Counted from the first letter of the stretch, positions 44,510 through 54,822 are shown. The stretch is DNA of 64,000 nt from Candidatus Margulisiibacteriota bacterium (GCA_003242895.1 QKMY01000057.1:62001-126000), one strand, 5' to 3'. Numbers and translations are program-made. The notes: generated from the letters alone by a model not told the origin.

Positions 44510-45430
44510 ATGGCGAGAGTCTTTATGAAAATTATTTTTTGTAATTTGGTTTTTTTATTCTTTGTTATAAGTAATGTTCTTGCTATAGATGTCGCAGTTG
44601 TTTTATCCGCAGATTATGAGCCGCTACTGCAAGTGAGTATGGGATTTAAGTCCTATTTGCAGGAGAAAGGGGTTCCTGTAAAAGCAGTTGAATATAATCT
44701 AAAAAGAAACGATGTTTCTATTGTAATGAACCAGATAAATTCATTACATTCAGACATTGTGTTAGCTATTGGATCTAAAGCAGCAGATGCTGCAAAAGCG
44801 TCTATAACTAGTATACCTGTGATATTTTCAATGGTGGTTAATCCAAGTCAATACACGCGTCCAAACAGTACCGGGATCTCGATGGAAATTAAAGAAGATA
44901 TTAAATTAAAGGAAATTGACAGGATATTTCCCGGTAGGACCCGGCTCGGGATAATCTATTCCTCGACGTCTGCAAAGGAATTTGATCAAATATATTCTGC
45001 TGCTTCCTCAATGGGATTTAAGGTTGTAGGAAGGAAAATAGATTCTGCACAGAACTTGTTGTCAGCAGTAAAGGACATTTCAGGATTAATAGATTTATTC
45101 ATTATGGTTGTTGACAACGATATATATAATCCGCTAACTGTAAAAGGTCTTTTTATGGAAAGTTTTAAATATAATTTTCCTATAGTAGGGTTATCATCAT
45201 TTTTCACCAAAGCCGGAGCTGTGATTTCCTTTGAATGTAATTATCAAGATGTAGGTCGGCAAGCTGGAGAGATAGCGTACGACATAATTAATGGTAAAAA
45301 GCCGGGGAGCATTAAACCTAGTTATCCCAGAACCATTACCTATTCAATCAATCAAATGACTGCAAAGAAGTGCGGAATCGATATTCTTCCGGGCATACTC
45401 AATAAAGCAACAAGTGTATTTGGAAAATAA
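44510..45430 (+). CDS. ABC-type substrate-binding protein (ABC_sub_bind family)
   Basis: 306 residues. A signal peptide (FCNLVFLFFVISNVLA) is followed by two Rossmann-like lobes with family segments ALGSKA-like AIGSKAADAA, VIFSMVVNP and the C-terminal YQDVGRQAGEIAYDIINGKKPGSI. This family (PF04392, TrpX-like) usually has its own permease and ATPase; neither is present here. Its place 117 bases after the chemoreceptor suggests it serves sensing rather than uptake. The ATG may alternatively be 44525. Confidence 0.85.
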   Translation: MARVFMKIIFCNLVFLFFVISNVLAIDVAVVLSADYEPLLQVSMGFKSYLQEKGVPVKAVEYNLKRNDVSIVMNQINSLHSDIVLAIGSKAADAAKASITSIPVIFSMVVNPSQYTRPNSTGISMEIKEDIKLKEIDRIFPGRTRLGIIYSSTSAKEFDQIYSAASSMGFKVVGRKIDSAQNLLSAVKDISGLIDLFIMVVDNDIYNPLTVKGLFMESFKYNFPIVGLSSFFTKAGAVISFECNYQDVGRQAGEIAYDIINGKKPGSIKPSYPRTITYSINQMTAKKCGIDILPGILNKATSVFGK

Positions 45431-45612
45431 TGCTATTGATTGATATATTGGCTAGCGTGATTAGCAATCTTATGTTTGAATGTCGAAAATGGAGCTTATA
45501 TTACTAGCTGTTACTTAAAATAATTCCTAAAACATGGTAGACTCTAATAAATGACGAGGGTTTTCACTTAGCACTTTCTTGCTAAAATTAATAAATTTAT
45601 TGAGGTTGTCGT

Positions 45613-46320
45613 ATGATAAGGGCTATTTATTTCTTTATTTATTTCTGGTGGTATCTGTTATTAACGTTTCCATCGTTAATAATGGTTGTTATTTTTGCCA
45701 GGAAAAATAATATTATTGAGAAAGATAAAATAATTAACAGGGTAACCAAGCATTGGGCGAAAAGCATGATAGGTGTAACGGGTTCAACCGTTAGAGTTAC
45801 TGGAGAGGAAAATGTTCCTCTTGAAGGAGCCGTACTTTTCGTAAGCAACCATCAGGGAAATTTTGATATTCCCATTATGGTTGGGTTTATTGATAAGCCG
45901 AAAGCGTTTATTTCCAAACTAGAATTAAAGAAGATTCCGATATTCAGTATCTGGATGAAGCACCTGGGATGTATCTTTCTTGATCGGAAGAATGCGCGTC
46001 AGTCGCTCGGTGCTATTGATCAGGGGGCTGAATTATTAAAAAAAGGCTACTCATATGTCGTATTTCCAGAGGGCACTAGAAGTAAGGATGGGACCTTGGG
46101 AATGTTTAAGCCAGGTAGCTTTAAATTGGCAATTAAATCAGGAGTTCCAATAGTTCCTGTTACAATAAAAGGGTCCCGCAATATGATGAAAAAAAATAGC
46201 TTCATTATTAGACCTGCTTTTGTCGATGTTATTATTTCACCTCCTATACATGTTCAAGGTGTCGAGCCCAATGAGCTGACTCAAAAAGTTAGAGCTGTTA
46301 TTGAGAATAACTTAAGGTAG
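45613..46320 (+). CDS. plsC: 1-acyl-sn-glycerol-3-phosphate acyltransferase (PlsC family)
   Basis: 235 residues. An N-terminal membrane helix precedes the acyltransferase motifs: NHQGNFD (NHx4D), the IFLDRKNARQ segment, FPEGTRS and the C-terminal VPIVPVTIKGS. It adds the second acyl chain to make phosphatidic acid at the inner membrane. Start ATG 45613 has GAGGTTGTC upstream. The gene ends before a bidirectional terminator. Confidence 0.92.
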   Translation: MIRAIYFFIYFWWYLLLTFPSLIMVVIFARKNNIIEKDKIINRVTKHWAKSMIGVTGSTVRVTGEENVPLEGAVLFVSNHQGNFDIPIMVGFIDKPKAFISKLELKKIPIFSIWMKHLGCIFLDRKNARQSLGAIDQGAELLKKGYSYVVFPEGTRSKDGTLGMFKPGSFKLAIKSGVPIVPVTIKGSRNMMKKNSFIIRPAFVDVIISPPIHVQGVEPNELTQKVRAVIENNLR

Positions 46321-46390
46321 CAGACAATAATTAGATAGGCATTTTTATAGCTGAAAAATATAATATAATATCTTTTGATTAAAAACAAAA

Positions 46391-46413
46391 AAGCAAGGAA
46401 GTTTTCCTTGCTT
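46391..46413. terminator. Bidirectional terminator between plsC and the RsbW-like gene
   Basis: AAGCAAGGAA / TTCCTTGCTT, 10 bp with a 3-base loop, flanked by A-runs on the left and T-runs on the right, so it works for the convergent genes on both strands. Confidence 0.9.
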
Positions 46414-46443
46414 TTTGCGTAATGATTTGTTTATATGGCTCTG

Positions 46444-46836
46444 TCAACCATCCTTATATTTTGACATCTTTATTGTTGTCCCTAGTTTTTTATCCGTAAT
46501 ATATTCCATTTCATCCATCAGGCTTTTTATAAAGGATATTCCCAGCGCATTTTTCTTTTCATAGTCCTCTTTTTCAAGAATCTGGCTTTTGTCTTCGATT
46601 GTAATCTCTAGTTTATCAGATTGCATTAAGAAATTAATACATATGTTATTTTTGCATTCGTTAAAAGAAGGTAATGTATTGTTGCATGCTTCGGTTAAGG
46701 CCATTTTTATATCTTCTATTTCATCTTGGGGGAAATTCATTTTTGAGGCTATGCCCGAGGCAGCTAATCGAGCAACAGTGAGAAACTTTTCTCCTTTTGG
46801 CATATGAAGCGCGATTTGTGAGTTTGAGTTATCCAT
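46444..46836 (-). CDS. RsbW-like ATP-binding protein (anti-sigma/serine kinase family)
   Basis: 130 residues. The GHKL fold is recognisable: the N-box helix IKMALTEACNNTLPSFNEC, DKSQILEKEDY in place of the usual D-x-G box, and a LGISFIKSLMDEMEY segment followed by GTTIKMSKY. RsbW-type proteins bind a sigma factor and phosphorylate an RsbV-like antagonist, or act as stand-alone switches. No RsbV, RsbU or partner sigma gene is next to it, so its target is unknown. The altered box makes kinase activity uncertain. Confidence 0.8.
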   Translation of the reverse strand: MDNSNSQIALHMPKGEKFLTVARLAASGIASKMNFPQDEIEDIKMALTEACNNTLPSFNECKNNICINFLMQSDKLEITIEDKSQILEKEDYEKKNALGISFIKSLMDEMEYITDKKLGTTIKMSKYKDG

Positions 46837-47055
46837 TATTATCTCCCCTTATGATTGAATATTTATTCTGGCTTATTCAGTATTTACCCAAGAATATATT
46901 TATTTAAACATTTTATTAGATACGCAGGTAGATAGTGAAGATTTAATAAATGCAGAATTAATTCTATTTATGTCCCTGCCGAATTACGCAACAAAATCTG
47001 TGGATATTTGAAAAGAATTATCTTGGGTTAACGGGTAATAATAAGCTTATAAGGA

Positions 47056-48327
47056 TTATAGCGGGAGGGAATGCAGAAAACCTTCTTCTAATCGATTAAT
47101 TAGCACATTAACAAAGGTATTTGAAGAATAACTGTTGTTTGGTAAGCAGACTCGCAAATAATTTGATGTGTATCCCCAGAAAAATCCATCTTTTTCCTGT
47201 TCAAGGAGAATTTCCTGGCAGGTGTTAACAAACTGTGATAAGTGATGCAATCTCATTTCTTTTTCTGTAAACGACACCAGGTTCAGTCTTTTTTGAAGCT
47301 CAGTCTGGGTAATACTTTGTTGAAGCTCAGCCGCTGGTGTCCCGATTCGTCTGGAATACGGGAAAATGTGGATTTTTGAGAATTGGCAACGTTTAATAAA
47401 CGTTAGGGTCTCGTAGAATTCTTTTTCACTTTCAGTAGGAAACCCTATAATTAGATCTGTAGTTATTGAAATATCCGGAATACGTGCCCGTATGCGGGTA
47501 ATAAGATTAAGATACTCGCTGGTTGAATATTTCCTATTCATCTTTCGTAAAATAGTATCGCTGCCGGATTGTAGCGGAATATGGAGGTGCTTACAGAATC
47601 TTTTTTCGTTCGCCATCAGATCTACGAGATGGTCGGGAATAAGGTTCGGTTCTATTGAACTTAATCTGATCCGTGTCTCCGGGCACGAATAAAAAATATG
47701 GCTGCAGACGTTAGTTAAAGAGTAATCTTCATCCTTGTACATCCCAAGATTGATCCCGGTTAAGACGATTTCCTTACATCCTTTGTTATTGAGGGCCAGT
47801 ATTTCTTTCTTAATCTCATGGAACGCTTTAGGTTTGTTTCTTCCTCGTATATGAGGAATGATGCAATATGAACAGAAGTTTTCACAGCCATCCTGGATCA
47901 TTAAATACGATCTGCAATGATCTGGTTGTTCTGTTGTGTCTTCTTCGATGGGAATGTGATATTGAACTGGAAGGGTGGCCTTCAGACTTGGTTTAAACAA
48001 ATCTCTTATATGATTAACCACCATTTCTTTATCAAAATAGATAACATTGACTCCAAGAATTTCTTGAAGGCGGGTGCTATCGGTTTTAGTTGCGCAACCA
48101 GTTATAAAAATTGTAGCAGTAGGATTTAATTTTGCCGCCTTTCTGATAAACTGGCGTGATTTTCGTTCTGCAATATGTGTGACTGCACAGGTATTGATAA
48201 TGATAATATTCAAGTTCAGCCAAGAACGGGACATCGTGAATCCTGCCTCTTTCAAGCCCGATTCCATTTTTTCTGATTCATATTGGTTTACTTTACAACC
48301 AAGAGTTTTAATTGAGAAATTAATCAT
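47056..48327 (-). CDS. mtaB: tRNA t6A37 methylthiotransferase MtaB
   Basis: 423 residues. It opens INFSIKTLGCKVNQYESEKM, diagnostic of MtaB within the methylthiotransferase family, and has the radical-SAM CxxxCxxC in CENFCSYCIIPHIRGRNK. A TRAM-like C-terminus follows. It converts t6A to ms2t6A at position 37 of ANN-decoding tRNAs. It lies three bases after rsmE in the same direction, forming an RNA-modification pair. Confidence 0.93.
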   Translation of the reverse strand: MINFSIKTLGCKVNQYESEKMESGLKEAGFTMSRSWLNLNIIIINTCAVTHIAERKSRQFIRKAAKLNPTATIFITGCATKTDSTRLQEILGVNVIYFDKEMVVNHIRDLFKPSLKATLPVQYHIPIEEDTTEQPDHCRSYLMIQDGCENFCSYCIIPHIRGRNKPKAFHEIKKEILALNNKGCKEIVLTGINLGMYKDEDYSLTNVCSHIFYSCPETRIRLSSIEPNLIPDHLVDLMANEKRFCKHLHIPLQSGSDTILRKMNRKYSTSEYLNLITRIRARIPDISITTDLIIGFPTESEKEFYETLTFIKRCQFSKIHIFPYSRRIGTPAAELQQSITQTELQKRLNLVSFTEKEMRLHHLSQFVNTCQEILLEQEKDGFFWGYTSNYLRVCLPNNSYSSNTFVNVLINRLEEGFLHSLPL

Positions 48328-48330
48328 AAT

Positions 48331-49065
48331 TTATAATCGATATTCATAGGTTAGCATCGCACAAACTGCGATAGGGGCAGTTTCAGTTCTTAGTATTGTA
48401 TTTCCAATTGTTACAGGAATACCACCATAGTCTACCATTTTGACAATCTCTTCTTGCTCGAATCCACCTTCGGGACCTATGGTCAAAGATATCGATTTCG
48501 GTGTTTTCTGTTTTAGTGCTTGCTTCAGGGTCATTGCGTTCTCTTCTTCCCAGAGAATAATATTAATATCATGATGTGCAAATATATTCTGGAGGTTTCC
48601 GATAGCAACCGGTTCATGAATGTCTGGAACAGTAATCCGTCTCGATTGTTTTGCTGCCTCAGAACTTATTTTTTGCCAGCGCGCAATTTTTTTGTCTTTT
48701 TTTAAAGAAATGTCCGGGATACATCGCTTGGAAGCCAGGGGATAGAATTGATCGGCGCCGATTTCCGTGCACTTTTGTATAATATAGTCCATTTTTTGAC
48801 TTTTTGGGATGCCTTGGATAATCGAGATTGTAATCTGGTCCTGAATGTCTGCTTGCACACTGCTTATAATTTCTGCTTTTACAATAGCTTTGGATATATG
48901 TGAGATAGTAGCTTCGTAGGTAATGTGCTTACTGCTATCAACTGCTTGTATCCTCTCGTTTTCACGGACTCGCAGAACGTTTTTTAGATAGTGTAAGTTA
49001 TCCTCTTTGAAGATAAGAGTATTCTCAGTGTATAGGCTGTCGCTTTTGATAAATACGCGTTTCAT
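48331..49065 (-). CDS. rsmE: 16S rRNA (uracil1498-N3)-methyltransferase RsmE
   Basis: 244 residues. An N-terminal PUA-like part (HYLKNVLRVRENERI) is followed by the SPOUT fold with KMDYIIQKCTEIGADQFYP, RWQKISSEAAKQSRR and the knot segment SLTIGPEGGFEQEEI. It methylates U1498 of 16S rRNA. It is the first gene of the rsmE-mtaB pair. Confidence 0.95.
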   Translation of the reverse strand: MKRVFIKSDSLYTENTLIFKEDNLHYLKNVLRVRENERIQAVDSSKHITYEATISHISKAIVKAEIISSVQADIQDQITISIIQGIPKSQKMDYIIQKCTEIGADQFYPLASKRCIPDISLKKDKKIARWQKISSEAAKQSRRITVPDIHEPVAIGNLQNIFAHHDINIILWEEENAMTLKQALKQKTPKSISLTIGPEGGFEQEEIVKMVDYGGIPVTIGNTILRTETAPIAVCAMLTYEYRL

Positions 49066-49121
49066 AACCTGACAAATAATATCATGGATTAATACCTTAT
49101 CAAAGCATTAATTAGCCAAGC

Positions 49122-49150
49122 TTTTCAAATAAAAATGTGCGTGATATGAT
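49122..49150 (+). promoter_or_regulatory. Promoter of the GlmU-like gene
   Basis: TTTTCA (49122-49127), 17 bases, TATGAT (49145-49150), followed by a leader of about 30 bases. The spacing is ideal, the -35 moderate. Confidence 0.5.
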
Positions 49151-49185
49151 AAATACAATTTTTTATGCGCGACAAAGGAGATCTG

Positions 49186-50460
49186 ATGATAGATAACATC
49201 GTAATTTTTGAAGACCTGTCATATAAAAACTTTTACCCTTTAACGTTAACTCGACCGGTGTTTGAGCTTAGATGTGGAATAAAGTCGTTGGTAGAAAAGA
49301 TTGTTCATCTCTTTCCTCAAGCTCATTTTTCTTTATTCAGCAGAAATTTTCTTAAAGCTCAGCTTTCCTATAAGTATCCTAATGTTCCCGTGAATGTGCT
49401 TAATACTGGCGGCGCTGTTCTTCTTGTTAATGGCCGGCTGATTGCCGGAGCTGAAAGTTATCCTTTTTTTCCTGATGGAGAGGATAGGGATTTTGTTTTG
49501 GTAAAAGGGAAAGATATTGTTTTTGCTTATTTGCGGAATGAAAATCTTAATATCATTAAACCATATATAACAGAAGAATTCAGATCCCTTGAGATAATGA
49601 AGGTTTTACAGAAAAAAGTCTCCTTTCGGGAAATTCAGGCAACTTTAGTTGAATATCCGTGGGATTTTATCCGTCTTAATCAGCAACAAATTACGAATGA
49701 TTTTATCTCCTTGAAACAATCTGGTGTTATCAAGGGCTGTGTGCATTCGCGTGCCGTATTGTATGATGAGGAGAATATGTTTATCGGTAAAAATACTGAA
49801 GTTATGGCAGAATGCGTTCTGGATGCAAGAAAAGGACCAATATATATTGGAGAAAATGTACTAATCAAGTCAGGTTCTTATATTGAAGGGCCTTCTTATA
49901 TTGGCGATAATGCTATTGTGTCAAAAGGTTATTTGCGAGAAGGTAGCAATATCGGAAAATATTGTCGAGTTGGCGGCGAAATTGAAGAAACGATATTTTA
50001 TGAGTATAGCAATAAATATCACGAAGGTTTTGTTGGGCATTCATATATCGGTGCCTGGGTTAATCTAGGTGCACTTACGACAACGAGTGATTTGAAAAAC
50101 AACTATTCAACGGTTAAGATAACCCATGATAATAATGTTATTGATACTGGTCTTCAATTCATGGGTTCAGTAATCGGTGATTATACTAAGTTCGGAATCG
50201 GAAGTTTGTTGAGTACCGGTTCAGTTTTTGGTATCGGATGCAACCTTTTTGGAGGGGGAATATTCCCTCGGTTTGTTCCTGATTTCATCTGGGGTGATAA
50301 TAAAAATTTCGAGCCGCATGATATTAAAAAGTTTATAACAACAACAGATATTGTTATGAAACGCAGAAATATCTCTTTGTCTGTACAACAAGAAGACGCC
50401 TTAATCAGTGTGTACAATTTAACAGCAGAGAGCCGTAATGCCTTTTTAGCTGTTCGATAG
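49186..50460 (+). CDS. GlmU-type sugar nucleotidyltransferase (alternative bacterial form)
   Basis: About 424 residues. It begins MIDNIVIFEDLSYKNFYPLTLTRPVFELR, the TIGR03991-type opening, and has a C-terminal left-handed beta-helix (hexapeptide repeats from about residue 190: IGENVLIKSGSYIEGPSYIGDNA). Such proteins are thought to make UDP-GlcNAc or related precursors in lineages lacking standard GlmU. AAAGGAG five bases before ATG 49186 decides the start over ATG 49165. Its stop codon is one base from the convergent ftsH stop. Confidence 0.85.
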   Translation: MIDNIVIFEDLSYKNFYPLTLTRPVFELRCGIKSLVEKIVHLFPQAHFSLFSRNFLKAQLSYKYPNVPVNVLNTGGAVLLVNGRLIAGAESYPFFPDGEDRDFVLVKGKDIVFAYLRNENLNIIKPYITEEFRSLEIMKVLQKKVSFREIQATLVEYPWDFIRLNQQQITNDFISLKQSGVIKGCVHSRAVLYDEENMFIGKNTEVMAECVLDARKGPIYIGENVLIKSGSYIEGPSYIGDNAIVSKGYLREGSNIGKYCRVGGEIEETIFYEYSNKYHEGFVGHSYIGAWVNLGALTTTSDLKNNYSTVKITHDNNVIDTGLQFMGSVIGDYTKFGIGSLLSTGSVFGIGCNLFGGGIFPRFVPDFIWGDNKNFEPHDIKKFITTTDIVMKRRNISLSVQQEDALISVYNLTAESRNAFLAVR

Positions 50461-50461
50461 T

Positions 50462-52369
50462 TTAAGCTTTTAGGGGAGCTTTCAACTCTTCAAAAATATT
50501 AATAAAAGCATCTCTCTCTATAGTCTCAATTTCTATCAGTTTTTTAGCTATAGCTTCAAGGACTAGTTTATTCTCTTTTAGCAGGCTCTGTGCTTTTTGG
50601 TAACAAGTATCAAATATTATTTTGATTTCTTCATCAATGGTATTTGCGGTATCTTCTCCATAATCTTTGGTTCTGTCCCCGATATCCCTGCCGAGGAATA
50701 CCTGTTCATGGCCTTTTCCGAATGTTCTTGGCCCAAGTTTGTCGCTCATTCCGTACTCGCAAACAATTCTATGAGCAATTTCTGTCGCTTTTTTGATATC
50801 GTTGCTTGATCCGGAGGTAATATCCCCGTATTGTAAATTTTCGGCAACCCTACCGCCTAGTAAGATCATTATTTGGTCGAGGAGATCTTTTCTCGGAACA
50901 AGATATTTATCTGCTTCAGGCAGTTGGAGTGTGTAGCCTAACGCCATTCCTCGTGGCAATATAGATATTTTATGGACTGGGTCCGTGCCTGGTAAGAGTT
51001 TTGCTACCAGCGCATGTCCTACCTCATGGTAGGCTACCATCTCTTTTTCTCTATCTGACATGACACGGTTTTTTTTCTGTGGACCGGCAATAATTCTGTC
51101 AATAGCGTCTTCCACTTCGGACATGCCTATTTCTGTTTTGTCTTTACGCGCAGTAAGTAGCGTTGCCTCATTAACAATATTTGCCAGGTCAGCTCCAGTG
51201 AATCCTGGAGTCCTTTGGGCGATAACATCAATATTAATGTCCGGCCCGAACTTTTTATCTTTGGTATGGATTGCCAGGATGTCTTTTCTTCCTTTAATGT
51301 CCGGTCGGTCAACGACTATCTGTCGGTCGAATCTTCCTGGTCTAAGTAGCGCCGGATCAAGAATATCTGGTCTATTTGTAGCTGCCATGATGATAACACT
51401 GGTATTTGTCTCAAAACCATCCATTTCTACCAGTAGTTGGTTGAGTGTCTGTTCTCGTTCATCGTGACCTCCACCCAGGCCAGCACCTCTTTGTCGTCCT
51501 ACCGCATCAATTTCATCAACGAAGATAATACTCGGCTGGCTTTTTTTTGCTTGCTTAAAAAGGTCTCTTACCCTGCTTGCTCCGACACCGACGAACATTT
51601 CAACAAAATCAGAACCGCTGAGACTGAAGAAAGCTACGTCAGCTTCTCCTGCGACAGCTCTGGCAAGCAAAGTCTTTCCTGTGCCAGGTGCGCCCATCAG
51701 TAATACGCCTTTAGGTATTTTTGCGCCTAGTGCCTGGAATTTCTGTGGTGCTTTTAAGAACTCAACAATCTCATGCAGCTCTTCGACTGCTTCATCGGCA
51801 CCACCGATATCTTTGAATGTGATTTGTTGTTTTACTTTTGAGTCCCAGGGACGAGCTCTGCTTTTTCCAAAAGAAAGTGCTTGATTGTTAGCGCCTTGTG
51901 CTTGTCGAAATATAAAAAACCATAAACCGATAATGAATATAAAAGGTAGTAACTGTATAAGAAACCCTACCAGCATATTAGATTCCTGAGATTTAACTTT
52001 TATCTCGACTCCTTTTTCTCGCAAAGAACTAACAAATCCCGGATAGTCTATGATGTTGGTTTTGAAAAGCGTGCCATCCTTAAACTTTCCATTAAGCTTA
52101 AGGGATGACCTGTCAATAACAACACTCTGTACTTTGCCGGTATCGACATCATTTGCGAATTCACTAAATGAAATGTCTTTCACTTTTTGGTTTTCACTCC
52201 AGAAAGGAGTAAGAAGTGAAATAATAGCTAGAAATATAACTATATAGAGGAAAAATGATTTCCAGCCTTTTTTATCATTATTAACAGGTATCATTTTAGG
52301 CTTTTTACTTTTCTTGTTTGTTTTTTTTTGTTTATCATTATTGTTTGTTTTTTTTCCATCAAGAACCAT
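50462..52369 (-). CDS. ftsH: ATP-dependent zinc metalloprotease FtsH
   Basis: 635 residues: two membrane helices (about 38-55 and 134-154), AAA+ domain with Walker A GAPGTGKT (226-233), Walker B IIFVDE and [15 protein letters not shown], then the zinc motif HEVGH (448-452). It degrades membrane and some soluble proteins. A Lys/Asn-rich ~35-residue cytoplasmic lead precedes the first helix, longer than usual. It is the last gene of the slt-ruvB-hisB-pyrR-ftsH run, 15 bases after pyrR. Confidence 0.97.
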   Translation of the reverse strand: MVLDGKKTNNNDKQKKTNKKSKKPKMIPVNNDKKGWKSFFLYIVIFLAIISLLTPFWSENQKVKDISFSEFANDVDTGKVQSVVIDRSSLKLNGKFKDGTLFKTNIIDYPGFVSSLREKGVEIKVKSQESNMLVGFLIQLLPFIFIIGLWFFIFRQAQGANNQALSFGKSRARPWDSKVKQQITFKDIGGADEAVEELHEIVEFLKAPQKFQALGAKIPKGVLLMGAPGTGKTLLARAVAGEADVAFFSLSGSDFVEMFVGVGASRVRDLFKQAKKSQPSIIFVDEIDAVGRQRGAGLGGGHDEREQTLNQLLVEMDGFETNTSVIIMAATNRPDILDPALLRPGRFDRQIVVDRPDIKGRKDILAIHTKDKKFGPDINIDVIAQRTPGFTGADLANIVNEATLLTARKDKTEIGMSEVEDAIDRIIAGPQKKNRVMSDREKEMVAYHEVGHALVAKLLPGTDPVHKISILPRGMALGYTLQLPEADKYLVPRKDLLDQIMILLGGRVAENLQYGDITSGSSNDIKKATEIAHRIVCEYGMSDKLGPRTFGKGHEQVFLGRDIGDRTKDYGEDTANTIDEEIKIIFDTCYQKAQSLLKENKLVLEAIAKKLIEIETIERDAFINIFEELKAPLKA

Positions 52370-52384
52370 TTATAATTCCTTACC

Positions 52385-52933
52385 TTATTTTTTTTGATTT
52401 TCAATGAGTATTACTACATTTTCAGATTCCTCAAAGTTAGTGACGACAAGGTCGTTTCTTTCAGTAGCGATTTTTTTGCCGACAAAGTTAGCTTGTATAG
52501 GGAATTCCCTATGTTCTCTATCAATAAGCACTGCTAATTTAATGGACTTCGGCCTTCCCCAATCGAGTAGTGCGTCCATCGCTGCCCGGATTGTTCTTCC
52601 AGAGCAAATAACATTGTCGAATAATATTACATCCTTTTGATGTAAGTCGCAAGGGATGCTAGTTTCTCTTACTGCAACCTGCTCTTTTTTTATCTGGAGA
52701 TCGTCTCGGTAAAATGATACATCGAGTTGTCCGATAGGGATTGATATTCCTTCGAATCGTTTTATTGCAGCGGCTGTTTTTTCAGCGATTGGTATTCCTC
52801 CGCTTACTATTCCTATAAAAGCTACATTTTGATAATCCGGTATTGATTCGATAATTTCATGAGCAAGCCTATTAATTACGTTATTAACGTTTCTTTTTGT
52901 AAGTATAACTTTTGCTCCAGCTTTCGATTGCAT
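52385..52933 (-). CDS. pyrR: PyrR-type bifunctional regulator/uracil phosphoribosyltransferase
   Basis: 182 residues. It has the PyrR pattern: IVSGGIPIAEKTA, the PRPP loop VILFDNVICSGRTIRAAMDALLDWGRP and LAVLIDREHREFPIQANFVGK. PyrR binds UMP and, in many bacteria, attenuates pyr transcription. The PRPP loop has Asn in place of the usual second Asp (DD to DN). No pyr gene is adjacent, and it lies between hisB and ftsH, so a regulatory target is not evident. Confidence 0.9.
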   Translation of the reverse strand: MQSKAGAKVILTKRNVNNVINRLAHEIIESIPDYQNVAFIGIVSGGIPIAEKTAAAIKRFEGISIPIGQLDVSFYRDDLQIKKEQVAVRETSIPCDLHQKDVILFDNVICSGRTIRAAMDALLDWGRPKSIKLAVLIDREHREFPIQANFVGKKIATERNDLVVTNFEESENVVILIENQKK

Positions 52934-52981
52934 AAAATTTCACCCATTTAATTTTACCATTATTATACTAATTGGCAAGCC

Positions 52982-53566
52982 TTATAGTATGCCCTTAGTT
53001 GAAGGGATTTCATCGCTTTTGGGATTAATTGAACTCGCATGTGATAGTGCTCTGGCAAAACATTTAAAAATCGCCTCGATAATATGATGGACATTCTCTC
53101 CATGTGCAACATCGATATGGAGCGTGAGCCCTCCATTAACTACTAACGCCTGGAAGAATTCCTGAACCAGTTGCGCATCAAAATTCCCAGTTTTTTCTGT
53201 TGGAAATAACACGGAATATTTGAGATATGGACGATTACTTATATCAATAACGGTTTTGCATTGCGCTTCATCCATCGGCAGGATGAAAAATCCATATCGA
53301 TTGATGCCTTTTTTTGTGCCAAGGGCTTGTTTCAACGCTTGTCCGAGGCATATTCCGATGTCCTCAATCGTGTGGTGTAAATCAACATCAATATCACCAT
53401 TTGCTTCAACCATCAGATCAAAGCTTCCATGCTTGGAAAAAAGTGTGAGCATATGATCGAAGAATGGGATCTTAGTATTTATTTGGGAAGTCCCGGATCC
53501 ATCCAGATTAATTGTTAGTTTTATTTCTGTTTCAAAGGTTTTTCGTTCAATTGTTGCTGCTCTCAT
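52982..53566 (-). CDS. hisB: Imidazoleglycerol-phosphate dehydratase HisB
   Basis: 194 residues, standard length for the stand-alone enzyme. Metal-binding motifs are complete: FFDHML, DLHHTIEDIGICLGQAL and the C-terminal HHIIEAIFKCFARAL. It dehydrates imidazole glycerol phosphate in histidine synthesis. No other his gene lies in the window, so the pathway is encoded elsewhere or split. AAAGGAGACACTC precedes the ATG. Confidence 0.97.
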   Translation of the reverse strand: MRAATIERKTFETEIKLTINLDGSGTSQINTKIPFFDHMLTLFSKHGSFDLMVEANGDIDVDLHHTIEDIGICLGQALKQALGTKKGINRYGFFILPMDEAQCKTVIDISNRPYLKYSVLFPTEKTGNFDAQLVQEFFQALVVNGGLTLHIDVAHGENVHHIIEAIFKCFARALSHASSINPKSDEIPSTKGIL

Positions 53567-53638
53567 GAGTGTCTCCTTTTGTAGTGTGCTTTTTGGTTAT
53601 GTAAAACATTATACTAAATATATAGAAATATCTTAATG

Positions 53639-54673
53639 CTAGAGCAATTCCTGTTGCCCAAATTGCCCTCTTAATGGTTCGATTTTTAGATAATCATAAG
53701 CTGACTTGGTGACAACTCTTCCTCTTGCAGTCCTGTTAATAAACCCGAGTTGCATGAGATAGGGTTCGACGACGTCTTCGATAGTTATAGATTCTTCCGC
53801 TATTGAAGCAGCTACCGTATCTATGCCTACCGGACCGCCTTGATAGTTATTGATGATAGCTAGCAGGAATCGCTTGTCGGTTTTGTCGAGGCCGCGATCA
53901 TCTATTTCAAGTGCAGTGAGCGCATCGATAGCAATTTTTTTATCGATTATTCCGTCTGATTTTACCAGGGCCCAGTCGCGTGTTCTTCGTAGAAGACGGT
54001 TGGCTATTCTTGGGGTCCCTCTACTTCTTTTCGCTATTTCTGTGGCACCTTCTTTGGTGATTTGTACATTGAGAAAGGAAGCTGCTTGGATGACGATTGT
54101 TTGCAGTTGTTCATTGGTATAGAATTCGAGCCGGTTAACCGAACCGAATCTGTCTCTAAGCGGTGAGGATATTCTACCTGCCTGGGTTGTTGCTCCTATT
54201 AACGTGAAAGCCGGAATATCTAGCCGGATCGATCGCGCGGAAGGTCCTTTTCCAATTATGATATCAAGCTGAAAGTCTTCCATGGCAGGGTAAAGAATCT
54301 CTTCGACAGATCGGTTAAGACGATGTATTTCGTCAATAAACAAAATATCGTTTTGCTGTAAGTTGGTGAGTATCGCAGCAATATCTCCTGGTTTTTCGAT
54401 TGCTGGTCCGGATGTGATTTTTATATTCACTTTCATTTCATGGGCAATGATTGTTGATAAGGTAGTCTTTCCTAACCCTGGTGGGCCATAAAACAGTAGG
54501 TGGTCGATAGGTTCTTTTCGTGTTAATGCTGACTGGATAATGATATTTAAATTATCTTTAATTGTGTCCTGTCCAATGTATTGATCAAGAGAAGACGGAC
54601 GAAGACTTTTTTCAACTCTTTGTTCATTTTGTAACGATTCCGGAGAAATTTCCCTATCATTTATATGTATCAT
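53639..54673 (-). CDS. ruvB: Holliday junction branch-migration ATPase RuvB
   Basis: 344 residues. Walker [10 protein letters not shown], Walker [11 protein letters not shown], sensor-1 [18 protein letters not shown] and the C-terminal winged helix with [17 protein letters not shown] are present. Gln replaces the usual Arg in GATTRAG. With RuvA it drives branch migration; ruvA and ruvC are not nearby. It is second in the minus-strand run after the transglycosylase. Confidence 0.97.
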   Translation of the reverse strand: MIHINDREISPESLQNEQRVEKSLRPSSLDQYIGQDTIKDNLNIIIQSALTRKEPIDHLLFYGPPGLGKTTLSTIIAHEMKVNIKITSGPAIEKPGDIAAILTNLQQNDILFIDEIHRLNRSVEEILYPAMEDFQLDIIIGKGPSARSIRLDIPAFTLIGATTQAGRISSPLRDRFGSVNRLEFYTNEQLQTIVIQAASFLNVQITKEGATEIAKRSRGTPRIANRLLRRTRDWALVKSDGIIDKKIAIDALTALEIDDRGLDKTDKRFLLAIINNYQGGPVGIDTVAASIAEESITIEDVVEPYLMQLGFINRTARGRVVTKSAYDYLKIEPLRGQFGQQELL

Positions 54674-54822
54674 TTTTTATAAGATATACTACCATATATC
54701 CGATAAGATGTCAGTATATGTGCTCTATTTCAAATACAGACCTTTCAAAAATTTAATAGGTATATTTTTCGGCCACGGTTACTTTTTCGTTTTCATTACT
54801 TCGTAGATATTAAGGAAATCCG

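Noticed and set aside
37030-47035. TTGAAAAGAATTATCT shared at about 37034 and 47009, downstream of two minus-strand genes
   Set aside because: A 16-base AT-rich match between two places in 64 kb is within what chance allows, and flanks do not align.
53639-54673. Gln instead of Arg in the GATTRAG motif of RuvB as a sign of inactivation
   Set aside because: All other catalytic motifs, including the arginine finger region, are intact, so it is more likely a tolerated substitution.
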